Assembly: GCF_048006345.1 (NCBI RefSeq)
Contig: NZ_CP180351.1
Coordinates: 3,472,001 to 3,536,000, forward strand
Direction: 5' to 3'
Length of the DNA: 64,000 nucleotides
Origin: Marivita sp030148515
GTDB lineage: Bacteria; Pseudomonadota; Alphaproteobacteria; Rhodobacterales; Rhodobacteraceae
The notes below the pieces were generated by a model. That model worked only from the letters and a program-made list of their open reading frames with translations. It was not told where the DNA came from and made no database searches. Positions 8,200-15,940 of this stretch are shown here, piece by piece (the first letter of the stretch is position 1; each line of letters starts with the position of its first letter). A program made the position numbers and the translations under genes.

Positions 8200-10254
8200 C
8201 TAGTCCGCGTTGCGAAGGACGTCCAGAAACGTCTCGGCAAACCGTTCTGCGTGCCGATCGCCGATGATGCGTGCAATCCCGCTTTCATCGCGCGGTTTGG
8301 ACTGCGCCAGTTTGGCAAGCTGGCCTGCATTGCACGACATTGGTTTCAGCGTGCCACACGCACCGCGGACCAGCTGCGCCTGCGACTCGAGCAGCGCATC
8401 ATACAGGCCACCGGCCCCACTGGCTGCCAGTTTGCGGCGCGCGGGATGCGTGTCAGGAACATCGCCCGCGATGACCGCAAGAAACGCGCGTCCATAACGT
8501 TCGAGTTTCTTTGCGCCCACACCATTGATCCGCGCCATGTCGTCCAGTGATTTTGGACGGGTCTCTGCCATTTCGATCAGCGTCTTGTCAGGGAAAATGA
8601 CGTAGGCCGGGACGGATTGCTCTTCTGCCAAAGCACGACGTTTTGCCTTGAGTGCTGAGAGCAGCGGCGCGTCTTCGTCGCTGACCAAGGTGCGAACCTG
8701 CGGTCGGCGTTCGCTGGCCGCTTCAAGACTGTCGCGGCGCAGATGGATCGTTGCCTCGCCGCGCAGGATGGGACGGGCGGCTTCGGTCATGACCAAGGCT
8801 CCGTGTCGTTCAGCATCAGGGCGCATCAGGTCATGGCCCATCATCTGCCGAAACACAGCCTGCCATTCCCCGCGCTTCAGCTCGGTTCCTATGCCAAAGG
8901 TGGGCAGGCTGTCGTGATTGCGTTGCAAGACCTTCTCGGTCTTTGTGCCCAACAGAATGTCGATCAGATGCCCTGCACCAAAGCTTTCACCCGTGCGCAG
9001 TGCAGCGGATAATGCTTTTCGGACCGCCTCGGTGCCGTCGAACACCTCTGCCGGTTTGTCGCAAAGATCGCAGTTCCCGCAGGTGATGTCTGATTCACCA
9101 AAATAGCCAAGCAGCGTCTTGCGTCGGCACGCCAGCGCCTCTGCCAACCCCAACAGCGCATTCAACCGCCCGTGGTCGGCATGACGGCGTTCGGGCGGCG
9201 CAAGCCCTTCGTCGATCTGCGAGCGGCGCAAGCGGATGTCATCGGACCCGTAAAGCGTCAGCGTTTCGGCAGGCGCGCCGTCACGCCCGGCGCGACCGAT
9301 TTCCTGATAATACGCTTCGATGGACTTCGGCAGGTCGGCATGCGCGACCCAACGAATGTCCGGTTTATCGACGCCCATGCCAAAGGCAACTGTGGCGACG
9401 ACGATCAGCCCATCTTCGGTGGCAAATCGCGCCTCGACGCTGCGGCGCGCATCGGGGTCCATCCCGCCGTGGTAGAAACACGCAGTATGCCCTTCGGCAT
9501 TAAGAGCCTGCGCCAGCGTTTCGGTCTTGGCGCGGGTGCCGCAATAGACGATGCCCGACTGATCCTTGCGGGCAGCGGCGAATTGCAGAATTTGCTCACG
9601 CGGCTTGTTCTTGGGGGCGAACATCAGGTGGATGTTGGGCCGGTCAAACCCCCGCAAAAACGTCGTTGGCGCATGTCCATCAAACAGCCGATTGACGATC
9701 TCTTCCTGCGTTTCCGCATCCGCCGTCGCCGTAAAGGCGGCCAGTGGCACATCCAGCGCGCGGCGCAATTCACCGATGCGAAGATAATCGGGACGGAAAT
9801 CATGACCCCACTGGCTGACGCAATGAGCCTCATCCACAGCGATCAGGGACACACCCGCCTGTTGCAGCATCCGCTGCGTTCCGCTTGAGGCAAGCCGTTC
9901 GGGCGCAAGATAGAGCAGTTTCAAAGCACCGGAATGGAGCATGTCCCAAACCGCGTCGTTTTCCTCGTCCGTGTTGGCCGAGGTCAAGGCACCGGCGTTG
10001 ACACCTGCCTCGCGCAAGCCGCGCACCTGATCCCGCATCAGGGCAATCAACGGAGAGATGACAACCGTCACGCCATGGCGCACCAGCGCAGGCAGTTGGA
10101 AACAAAGCGATTTGCCGCCACCCGTTGGCATGATCGCCAACACGTTTTCCCCATGTGAAACAGCCTCTACAATCTCGGACTGGCCGGGACGAAAACTGTC
10201 GAATCCAAAGATATCGCGCAGAATGGCATCTGCGTCAGACATATCGCGGGGCAT
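8200..10254 (-). CDS. recQ: ATP-dependent DNA helicase RecQ
   Basis: A 684-residue 3'-5' SF2 helicase for recombination and repair of stalled forks. Walker A MPTGGGKS lies at about 42-49, followed by DEAHCVSQWGHDFRPDY (motif II and aromatic loop) and QEIGRAGRDG (motif VI). Next come the RecQ-Ct zinc cysteines (CRRK...CGNCDLC) and a C-terminal HRDC domain (about 525-600), then a short basic tail. It is longer than E. coli RecQ (about 610). A 9-bp inverted repeat lies directly upstream of the start. Confidence 0.96.
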   Translation of the reverse strand: MPRDMSDADAILRDIFGFDSFRPGQSEIVEAVSHGENVLAIMPTGGGKSLCFQLPALVRHGVTVVISPLIALMRDQVRGLREAGVNAGALTSANTDEENDAVWDMLHSGALKLLYLAPERLASSGTQRMLQQAGVSLIAVDEAHCVSQWGHDFRPDYLRIGELRRALDVPLAAFTATADAETQEEIVNRLFDGHAPTTFLRGFDRPNIHLMFAPKNKPREQILQFAAARKDQSGIVYCGTRAKTETLAQALNAEGHTACFYHGGMDPDARRSVEARFATEDGLIVVATVAFGMGVDKPDIRWVAHADLPKSIEAYYQEIGRAGRDGAPAETLTLYGSDDIRLRRSQIDEGLAPPERRHADHGRLNALLGLAEALACRRKTLLGYFGESDITCGNCDLCDKPAEVFDGTEAVRKALSAALRTGESFGAGHLIDILLGTKTEKVLQRNHDSLPTFGIGTELKRGEWQAVFRQMMGHDLMRPDAERHGALVMTEAARPILRGEATIHLRRDSLEAASERRPQVRTLVSDEDAPLLSALKAKRRALAEEQSVPAYVIFPDKTLIEMAETRPKSLDDMARINGVGAKKLERYGRAFLAVIAGDVPDTHPARRKLAASGAGGLYDALLESQAQLVRGACGTLKPMSCNAGQLAKLAQSKPRDESGIARIIGDRHAERFAETFLDVLRNAD

Positions 10255-10261
10255 GGGTGAC

Positions 10262-10300
10262 CTGTCAGGTTCTTAACTATATCTGCTCTTTACCTGACAG
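10262..10300. promoter_or_regulatory. Perfect 9-bp inverted repeat upstream of recQ
   Basis: CTGTCAGGT (10262-10270) and ACCTGACAG (10292-10300) are exact inverted copies, 21 bp apart, starting 8 bp upstream of the recQ ATG. The spacer is A/T-rich. It may be a dimer-binding operator or a 5'-leader hairpin for recQ. It does not resemble the alphaproteobacterial LexA box (GAAC-N7-GTTC). Confidence 0.45.
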
Positions 10301-10338
10301 TCTCATACTAAGGATGCGTGAACAAGCCTTTGCTCGGG

Positions 10339-10632
10339 TCAATACCCGTAGAAGAACCCGGCATTGTTCGCCAAAACGATGCGCAGGATGTACACCCCGA
10401 TCAACGCCACCAGCGGCGCGAGGTCAATTCCCGACATCGGCGGCAGAATACGCCGCAGCCGCGAATACATCGGTTCCAGAATGCGGTTCAGGCCGTCCCA
10501 GATCTGCGCGACAATCGGCTGACGCAGGTTCAAGACCTGGAAATTGATCAGCCAACTCATGATGACGTGGGCGATGATGAAGAACCACACGATATCGAGA
10601 AGCAGCATCAGGATCTGGTAGAGCGATTGCAT
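10339..10632 (-). CDS. YggT family integral membrane protein
   Basis: 97 residues from the ATG at 10632; the longer reading from 10677 adds a non-hydrophobic tail without support. Two hydrophobic segments (LYQILMLLLDIVWFFIIAHVIMSWL and the C-terminal LVALIGVYILRIVL region) flank the family motif LEPMYSRLRRILPPMSGIDLAPL. YggT proteins occur near division and osmotic-stress genes, but their function is unproven. It is a single-gene unit between recQ and the divergent thioesterase-like gene. Confidence 0.88.
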   Translation of the reverse strand: MQSLYQILMLLLDIVWFFIIAHVIMSWLINFQVLNLRQPIVAQIWDGLNRILEPMYSRLRRILPPMSGIDLAPLVALIGVYILRIVLANNAGFFYGY

Positions 10633-10769
10633 CGGACGGATTTCCCTTGGCAGTGACGTGACAACAGGTAGGCGCAAGCGCGCCGAAGAACAAGTCAGAG
10701 CGCTTGCCGCGAGGTCGCAATTGACGTGTTTCGGCAGAAGGTCAACTACACGGGCAACAGGAGTGACCG

Positions 10770-11321
10770 ATGTATCCTATCATCCGTATGGCATTTGGCC
10801 TTTGGAAAGCCCGCAAAGCCCCTCAGCTTGGGCCCTTTGCGACCTATGTCTCGCAGCATCGGTGCTGGCCTTGGGACATCGACATGTGGATGGAGTTGAA
10901 CAACGGCCGGACACTGACGCTTTACGACCTCGGGCGTATCCCTTTGGCGCAGGTCACGGGGTTGATGGGAATGATCCGGGAACAGCGGTGGGGGCTGACG
11001 ATGGCCGGTGTCGTCGTACGGTACAGACGCCGCATCCGTACGTTTGAACGCTTCGAAATGCGCAGCCGTTTGCTGTGTTGGGATGCCCGGTTTCTCTATA
11101 TCGAACAGTCGATGTGGAAACGTAACGGCGAGTGCGCGAACCACGCGGTTTATCGGTCGGCCGTCACCGATCAGAATGGAATTGTCCCAACCCATCGCGT
11201 GATTGCGGCGATGGGTTTGACAGACGTATCATCACCCAAAATGCCCGATTGGGTGGCAGACTGGCTGCGCGCCGAAGACGCGCGACCTTGGCCACCGATG
11301 CAGGACGCCATATCCGATTAA
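10770..11321 (+). CDS. Hotdog-fold thioesterase-like protein (THEM6 type)
   Basis: 183 residues starting at an ATG preceded by ACAGGAGTGA. The 4HBT-like core contains the WPWDIDMWMELNNGRTLTLYDLGR motif region, in which the Asn/Asp helix start of hotdog thioesterases is recognisable. The family is often annotated acyl-CoA thioesterase or, after animal homologues, THEM6. No activity can be assigned with certainty. It is followed 54 bp later by an MFS gene on the same strand, so it may be the first gene of a three-gene unit. Confidence 0.75.
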   Translation: MYPIIRMAFGLWKARKAPQLGPFATYVSQHRCWPWDIDMWMELNNGRTLTLYDLGRIPLAQVTGLMGMIREQRWGLTMAGVVVRYRRRIRTFERFEMRSRLLCWDARFLYIEQSMWKRNGECANHAVYRSAVTDQNGIVPTHRVIAAMGLTDVSSPKMPDWVADWLRAEDARPWPPMQDAISD

Positions 11322-11375
11322 CGGCGCTTGCCGGTTCGGCGTTTCGCACCCATAACCTCGGCAGGGGGATTTGGA

Positions 11376-12716
11376 ATGGCGAACGTGTCACTGCGCAAAC
11401 GGATATGGGGCTGGTTCTTTTTCGACTGGGCCAGCCAGCCTTATAACACGCTCCTGATCACCTTCATTTTCGCCCCCTATGTCAAGGAACTGGTCGGCGA
11501 CGGCACAACGGCTCAGTCCGCCTGGGGCTTTGGCATCGGCGCTGCCGGACTGGTGATCGCGGTTCTTGCTCCGGTGCTCGGCGCATTGGCCGATACGGGC
11601 GGCAACCGGATGCGCTGGATATGGCTGTTTTCGATCATGTACGTCGTTGGGGCGGCTGGCCTTTGGTACGCCGCACCTGGCGATTTCAGTCTGATCCTCA
11701 TCCTGACATTCTTTGCCATCGGCATGATCGGGATGGAATTCGCGACGACCTTCACCAACTCCATGCTGCCCGATCTTGGGACCCCGGAAGAGATAGGTCG
11801 CATCTCGGGCAATGGCTGGGCGTTCGGATATGTCGGAGGACTGATCGCGCTTGTGATCATGCTGCTGTTCTTTGCCGACAACGCTACGACCGGGCGCACC
11901 CTGATCGGGTTGGAGCCTGCATTTGGCCTTGACCCGGCAGACCGCGAAGGCACCCGTTTTGTTGGTCCGCTGGTGGCGATCTGGTTTGTCGTGTTCATGA
12001 TCCCGTTCTTCCTGTTCGTGCGGGAACCGCGGACGCAAAAGGCGCCCAAAGGCGCGGTCAAGCTGGCGTTGAACGATCTCAAGACCACGCTGAAGCGCCT
12101 TCCGCAGGATCGGTCGCTCTTTGCCTATCTCGGATCTGCGATGTTCTACCGGGACGCCCTGAACGGCATGTATGCGTTCGGTGGCATCTATGCTGCGGGC
12201 GTCCTTGGGTGGAGCGTTCAGAATGTAGGGATCTTCGGGATCATCGCGATCATCGCCGGAGCCATTGCAGCCTGGCTGGGTGGGATGGCGGATTCCCGAT
12301 TTGGGCCAAAGCCCGTGATTGCGGTCTGCATCCTTGCGCTGACAGCGATGGGCATTGCCATTGTTCTGATCTCGCGCGAGTTGATGTTCGGTGTTCCCAT
12401 CCCAGAAGGTTCGGCTCTTCCCGATATCGCATTCTACCTGGTCGGCGCTGTGATTGGTGCAGCAGGCGGGGTGATTCAATCCGCCAGCCGTACAATGATG
12501 GTCCGTCAGGCCAACCCGGCCCGCATGACCGAGGCCTTCGGATTGTATGCGCTGTCGGGCAAAGCGACCAGTTTTCTGGCACCTTTGCTGATCGGCATCA
12601 CCACCTACGCCACCGGATCACAACAATTGGGTGTCAGCCCAGTGATAGGCCTTTTCCTGATCGGCCTTGTGTTGTTACTCTGGGTCAACCCAAACGGGAA
12701 ACAGGCAGTGTCATGA
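11376..12716 (+). CDS. MFS transporter, UMF1/Atg22 family
   Basis: A 446-residue, roughly 12-helix major facilitator of the UMF1 family, opening with the typical WGWFFFDWASQPYNTL motif. ATG 11376 is preferred over 11328 because GCAGGGGG precedes it and the N-terminus then matches the family. Fungal Atg22 exports vacuolar amino acids; the substrates of the bacterial members are unknown. The stop overlaps the start of the mepA-like gene (ATGA), so they are translationally coupled. That suggests export of or recycling from cell-wall fragments, which is inference only. Confidence 0.9.
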   Translation: MANVSLRKRIWGWFFFDWASQPYNTLLITFIFAPYVKELVGDGTTAQSAWGFGIGAAGLVIAVLAPVLGALADTGGNRMRWIWLFSIMYVVGAAGLWYAAPGDFSLILILTFFAIGMIGMEFATTFTNSMLPDLGTPEEIGRISGNGWAFGYVGGLIALVIMLLFFADNATTGRTLIGLEPAFGLDPADREGTRFVGPLVAIWFVVFMIPFFLFVREPRTQKAPKGAVKLALNDLKTTLKRLPQDRSLFAYLGSAMFYRDALNGMYAFGGIYAAGVLGWSVQNVGIFGIIAIIAGAIAAWLGGMADSRFGPKPVIAVCILALTAMGIAIVLISRELMFGVPIPEGSALPDIAFYLVGAVIGAAGGVIQSASRTMMVRQANPARMTEAFGLYALSGKATSFLAPLLIGITTYATGSQQLGVSPVIGLFLIGLVLLLWVNPNGKQAVS

Positions 12717-13636
12717 AACGGTTTTCGCTTATCCTAGGACTCGCTTTTCTCCTGAGCGCCTGCGGAGGTGACAGCGGTCCGCGCAGCGCGGAGACAACCG
12801 CCGCCAGCGCCCCCAGCGTGACCGGCGTCTTGAGCACGCGGCAAGCCAAGCAGCTTTTTGGCGGGATGGAGAACGCCTCCAGTCAAGCGCCGGCGGCTTA
12901 TGGCAGCTACGCAAAGGGATGTGCTGCCGGTCAGGTGCAGCTTCCGGAAACCGGGCCAACGTGGCAGGCGATGCGCCTGTCGCGGAACCGCAATTGGGGG
13001 CTGCCTGTCACCATCGACTTCCTGCAGGACCTGTCGCGCATCGCAGCCCGCGAACCCGGTTGGAATGGTCTCTATATCGGCGATATCAGCCAACCGCGCG
13101 GCGGGCCCATGCTCACGGGTCACGCAAGCCACCAGATCGGCCTTGATGCCGATATCTGGATGCTGCCAGCAAACCGTCTGAACCTGACCCGGACAGAGCG
13201 CGAGAATATCTCGTCCATCTCCTTGCGCCGGTCCAATGGCGCATTCACCAACGATCAATGGACGAAACAGCATCACAATATCATCAAAGCCGCTGCCAGC
13301 GACCCGCGGGTTTCGCGTATCTTCGTTTTCCCCGGCGCAAAGGTTGCCATGTGCAATGCGGAAACCGGCGATCGTTCGTATCTGCGAAAGATCCGTCCGT
13401 GGTACGGCCACCACTATCATTTCCACGTGCGATTGGCCTGCCCGGCAGGGATGTCCGGCTGTGTCGATCAGGATGCCCCGCCCCGAGGCGATGGCTGTGA
13501 CGACGCGCAGCAATGGGTAAACAACATCCTCAATCCGCCGCCGCCCGATCCCAACGCGCCGAAACCGACCCCGCGTCGGGAACTGACACTTGCCGACCTT
13601 CCCGCTCAATGCGCCACAGTTCTGTCGGCCAATTGA
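12713..13636 (+). CDS. mepA: Penicillin-insensitive murein endopeptidase-like lipoprotein (MepA family)
   Basis: 307 residues of the M74 metallopeptidase family, which cleaves D-Ala-meso-DAP cross-links in peptidoglycan. A lipoprotein signal (LGLAFLLSAC, lipobox Cys at about 19) anchors it in an envelope membrane. Zinc-ligand motifs are visible: GHASHQIGLDADIW and WYGHHYHFHVRL. Several cysteines near the C-terminus are typical of the family. It begins within the stop codon of the MFS gene. The N-terminal insert after the signal is Ser/Ala-rich and low in conservation. Confidence 0.92.
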   Translation: MKRFSLILGLAFLLSACGGDSGPRSAETTAASAPSVTGVLSTRQAKQLFGGMENASSQAPAAYGSYAKGCAAGQVQLPETGPTWQAMRLSRNRNWGLPVTIDFLQDLSRIAAREPGWNGLYIGDISQPRGGPMLTGHASHQIGLDADIWMLPANRLNLTRTERENISSISLRRSNGAFTNDQWTKQHHNIIKAAASDPRVSRIFVFPGAKVAMCNAETGDRSYLRKIRPWYGHHYHFHVRLACPAGMSGCVDQDAPPRGDGCDDAQQWVNNILNPPPPDPNAPKPTPRRELTLADLPAQCATVLSAN

Positions 13637-13660
13637 TGCGTTTCGAGTCCTGACAGCGTT

Positions 13661-14485
13661 TTGGCCGAGGACACACAGACGGCCCGGTTCCTGTCGTCCT
13701 ATCATTGGGCAAAGGAACTCGATGGCTTTGGCGGGTATTCCGGGATTTCTCTGACACCGGACGGTGCGGGTTTTGTCATTATCAGCGATCGAGCCCATCT
13801 GATCGAAGGCACCATTTTCAGACATGGCGACCGCATCATCGGCGTGCGCAGCGCGGAAATGGCCGCGCTGAACATACCCGACGACCTGTTTCTAGACCCG
13901 TCTGTGCAGGACACCGAAGGATTGGCGAAAGACGATCAGGGACGGCTCTATATCTCGGTCGAAAGCACCAATCGCGTTCTATGTCGCGACATCACCGGGG
14001 AATGGACGGCGTTGCCGGATTACCCCGGTCTCCGCTCCTTGCCGCCTAATCGGGGATTGGAAGCTTTGGCTATCGATGGTGATGGTGCTCTCTTTGCCTT
14101 GCCTGAGGTTTCCGAAGGTCTTCAGGTACCCTTCCCGGTATTCCGCTATCAGCAGGGGACGGGTTGGGATCAACCGATGTCGATCTCTCGCAACGACGGG
14201 TTTCTTCCCGTAGGGGCCGATGTCGGGCCGGATGGCAAGCTTTACGTCCTAGAACGGGGGTTCAGCGGTTTTGGCTTCTCCTCGCGCGTCCGACGGTTTG
14301 ACCTTCTGAACGGCGATAGCTTCGACGGCGAAACGCTGCTGACCACGGAACCACGCCGGCACGACAATCTTGAAGGTCTGTCTGTGTGGGCCGCCACGGA
14401 CGGAACGCTGCGGCTGACGATGATCTCCGACGATAATTTCTTCTTCCTACAGAAAACCGAGATCGTCGAATACGCCGTCAGCTAA
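13661..14485 (+). CDS. Esterase-like phytase-family protein, N-terminus doubtful
   Basis: A 274-residue beta-propeller-like protein of the phytase-like esterase family. The FGGYSGISLTPDG opening, the DTEGLAKDDQGRLYIS blade and the LEGLSVWAATDGTLRLTMISDDNF end are typical. Homologues are usually exported and carry a signal peptide. Here the frame opens only at a TTG (13661) with no clear ribosome-binding site, and upstream in frame there is no other start before the mepA-like stop. An ATG overlapping the mepA stop (13636) hits TGA after five codons in another frame. The N-terminus may therefore be frameshifted or lost. Confidence 0.7.
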   Translation: MAEDTQTARFLSSYHWAKELDGFGGYSGISLTPDGAGFVIISDRAHLIEGTIFRHGDRIIGVRSAEMAALNIPDDLFLDPSVQDTEGLAKDDQGRLYISVESTNRVLCRDITGEWTALPDYPGLRSLPPNRGLEALAIDGDGALFALPEVSEGLQVPFPVFRYQQGTGWDQPMSISRNDGFLPVGADVGPDGKLYVLERGFSGFGFSSRVRRFDLLNGDSFDGETLLTTEPRRHDNLEGLSVWAATDGTLRLTMISDDNFFFLQKTEIVEYAVS

Positions 14486-14525
14486 TCGCTTGTCTGTAAG
14501 ACAGCCGCGCTATATGCACCGCGCC

Positions 14526-14574
14526 ATTCCCGCCTTTCGGGAATCAAGTCCCCGCAACCTTGGCAAAACGGGAG
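14526..14574 (+). promoter_or_regulatory. Structured leader of the queuosine-precursor transporter gene
   Basis: ATTCCCG (14526-14532) and CGGGAAT (14538-14544) form a perfect 7-bp hairpin. Just after it CCCG (14551-14554) can pair with CGGG (14569-14572), which would sequester the GGGAG ribosome-binding site. Genes of this transporter family are often under preQ1 riboswitches, but I do not see a convincing match to a known preQ1 class here. The region is marked only as a candidate cis-regulatory leader. Confidence 0.35.
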
Positions 14575-14579
14575 TCACA

Positions 14580-15209
14580 ATGACCCGCGCACATATTCCT
14601 GGCATTATTGCCATGGCCCTCATCGTGTTGGCCTCCAACATCCTTGTTCAGTTCCTGTTCGGGAACTGGCTGACATGGGGTGCCTTCACCTATCCGCTCG
14701 CCTTTCTTGTCACCGACCTGATGAATCGCCTCTACGGCCCAAGCGCTGCGCGTAAAGTCGTGTTTGCCGGCTTCATCGTCGGCGTGATCTGCTCGTTGAT
14801 CGGCACCCAGATTCAAGGCGAATTCGGCCCGCTGGTCACGCTTCGGATCGCACTGGGATCGGGGATCGCCTTCCTGACAGCCCAACTTCTCGATGTCTCG
14901 ATCTTCGACAAGATGCGCAACGGTGCATGGTGGCGTGCGCCGCTTGCATCGACCCTGATTGGCGCGTCTGTCGACACCGCACTCTTTTTCTCGATCGCGT
15001 TCTCGGCAACACTCAGCTTCATTGAACCTGCAAACGATGTTTCCTGGGCGGGTGAGATGCTCCCGCTGCTCGGCGCAGGCCCGGTGGCACCGCTTTGGGT
15101 GTCGCTCGCCGTGGCCGACTGGATGGTCAAGATCGCGCTCGCGCTGCTTGCACTGATACCTTTTCGACTCATCGTTCTACGATTTCGCGAAAAAGCAGCG
15201 CTGACGTAA
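14580..15209 (+). CDS. Queuosine precursor transporter (VUT/YhhQ family)
   Basis: 209 residues with about six membrane helices, of the COG1738 family. YhhQ imports preQ0/preQ1 for tRNA queuosine modification. Family features are WLTWGAFTYPLAFLVTDLMNRLYG near the N-terminus and the charged helix DVSIFDKMRNGAWWRAPLASTL in the middle. ATG 14580 is chosen because it follows GGGAG and gives the family N-terminus; the longer frame from 14490 adds a polar tail. No queuosine synthesis gene is adjacent. Confidence 0.92.
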   Translation: MTRAHIPGIIAMALIVLASNILVQFLFGNWLTWGAFTYPLAFLVTDLMNRLYGPSAARKVVFAGFIVGVICSLIGTQIQGEFGPLVTLRIALGSGIAFLTAQLLDVSIFDKMRNGAWWRAPLASTLIGASVDTALFFSIAFSATLSFIEPANDVSWAGEMLPLLGAGPVAPLWVSLAVADWMVKIALALLALIPFRLIVLRFREKAALT

Positions 15210-15268
15210 GAAAACAGTTGCGCGATACGGAAAGCCTGTCACGCTGAAGATGCGTTTTATCAACAGCT

Positions 15269-15410
15269 GAAAGGAGGTGATCCAGTGTCGAGAGAGGTAT
15301 TGGAGAGAGGTGTCGGAACAGTTCGAGAGGCGCACATCTAGGGCAGCCCCTGGGTGAAAACCCCTCGAATTGGTGTGGAACCTAACCGAACCCCACCTCC
15401 GTAAGTCTCG
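15269..15410 (+). ncRNA. Structured leader or small RNA with extreme anti-16S complementarity, upstream of arfB
   Basis: GAAAGGAGGTGATCCAG (15269-15285) is a 17-nt exact complement of the conserved 16S rRNA 3' end. Further on, TTCGAG (15322-15327) pairs with CTCGAA (15364-15369), CTAGGG/CCCTGG form an inner stem, and GGTGTGG (15372-15378) can pair with CCCCACC (15391-15397). Alternatively CACCTCC (15394-15400) pairs with the GGAGGTG of the ribosome-binding site. An intrinsic terminator ends the element just before arfB. It could be an attenuator leader or a separate small RNA. I do not recognise it as a named family. Confidence 0.55.
15285..15341 (+). CDS. Putative 18-codon leader peptide upstream of arfB
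   Basis: A GTG-initiated ORF encoding MSREVLERGVGTVREAHI, with GGAGG exactly 7 nt before the start and an extended anti-16S match. Its three Arg codons are AGA, AGA and CGA, and it also uses GTA, TTG, ACA and a TAG stop. These are rarely used in the GC-rich genes around it, which favour CGC. The ORF overlaps the first arm of the main hairpin. This layout fits a translated attenuation leader. Translation is inferred from the ribosome-binding site only. Confidence 0.5.
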   Translation: MSREVLERGVGTVREAHI

Positions 15411-15438
15411 AAGGGTCGCCCATGTGGCGACCCTTTTT
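15411..15438 (+). terminator. Strong intrinsic terminator immediately before arfB
   Basis: AAGGGTCGCC (15411-15420) pairs perfectly with GGCGACCCTT (15426-15435) around a 5-nt loop, followed by a T run (15434-15438). It lies 22 nt before the arfB ATG, so it either ends an independent small RNA or acts as an attenuator for arfB. Confidence 0.85.
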
Positions 15439-15459
15439 GTATGAGCTAAGTGAACGACG

Positions 15460-15882
15460 ATGATACAGATTTCAGAGTCCATCAGCATCGAAGACTGGGA
15501 ACTGACAGAGCAGTTCATCCGCGCGTCTGGCCCCGGTGGCCAGAACGTCAACAAGGTCTCGACTGCGGTTGAACTGAGGTTCGAAGCGGAACGATCCCCC
15601 AATCTCCCTGGTCCGGTGAAAACGCGCTTGCGTCGCATTGCCGGGCGGAAATGGACCAAGGACGGTGCAATCGTGCTTCAGGTGGATGATACGAGGTCAC
15701 AGGCCCGCAACCGTGACATTGCGCGGGATCGTCTGAAAGAGATGATCGTTGCCGCCCTGACGCCACCCAAACGCCGCGTGCCCACCAAACCAACGCTTGG
15801 GTCGAAGAAACGCAGGCTGAAGGAAAAGAAGGTACGCGGCGAGGTCAAATCGCTGCGCGGGAAAGTCGATCCCGAAGTTTGA
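15460..15882 (+). CDS. arfB: Alternative ribosome-rescue factor ArfB (YaeJ), peptidyl-tRNA hydrolase
   Basis: 140 residues. The release-factor-like catalytic loop RASGPGGQNVNKVST (GGQ at about residues 26-28) hydrolyses peptidyl-tRNA on stalled ribosomes. The basic C-terminal tail (PTKPTLGSKKRRLKEKKVRGEVKS region) would enter the empty mRNA channel, as known for ArfB. This separates it from RF1/RF2, which have extra domains. The ATG lacks a strong ribosome-binding site. The gene follows the structured leader and terminator at 15269-15438, which suggests controlled read-through. Confidence 0.93.
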   Translation: MIQISESISIEDWELTEQFIRASGPGGQNVNKVSTAVELRFEAERSPNLPGPVKTRLRRIAGRKWTKDGAIVLQVDDTRSQARNRDIARDRLKEMIVAALTPPKRRVPTKPTLGSKKRRLKEKKVRGEVKSLRGKVDPEV

Positions 15883-15940
15883 TCAGGAGCGGATGATACG
15901 TCGACGCATCATCCGTTTGCGTTGACGCAAACGCACCGCA

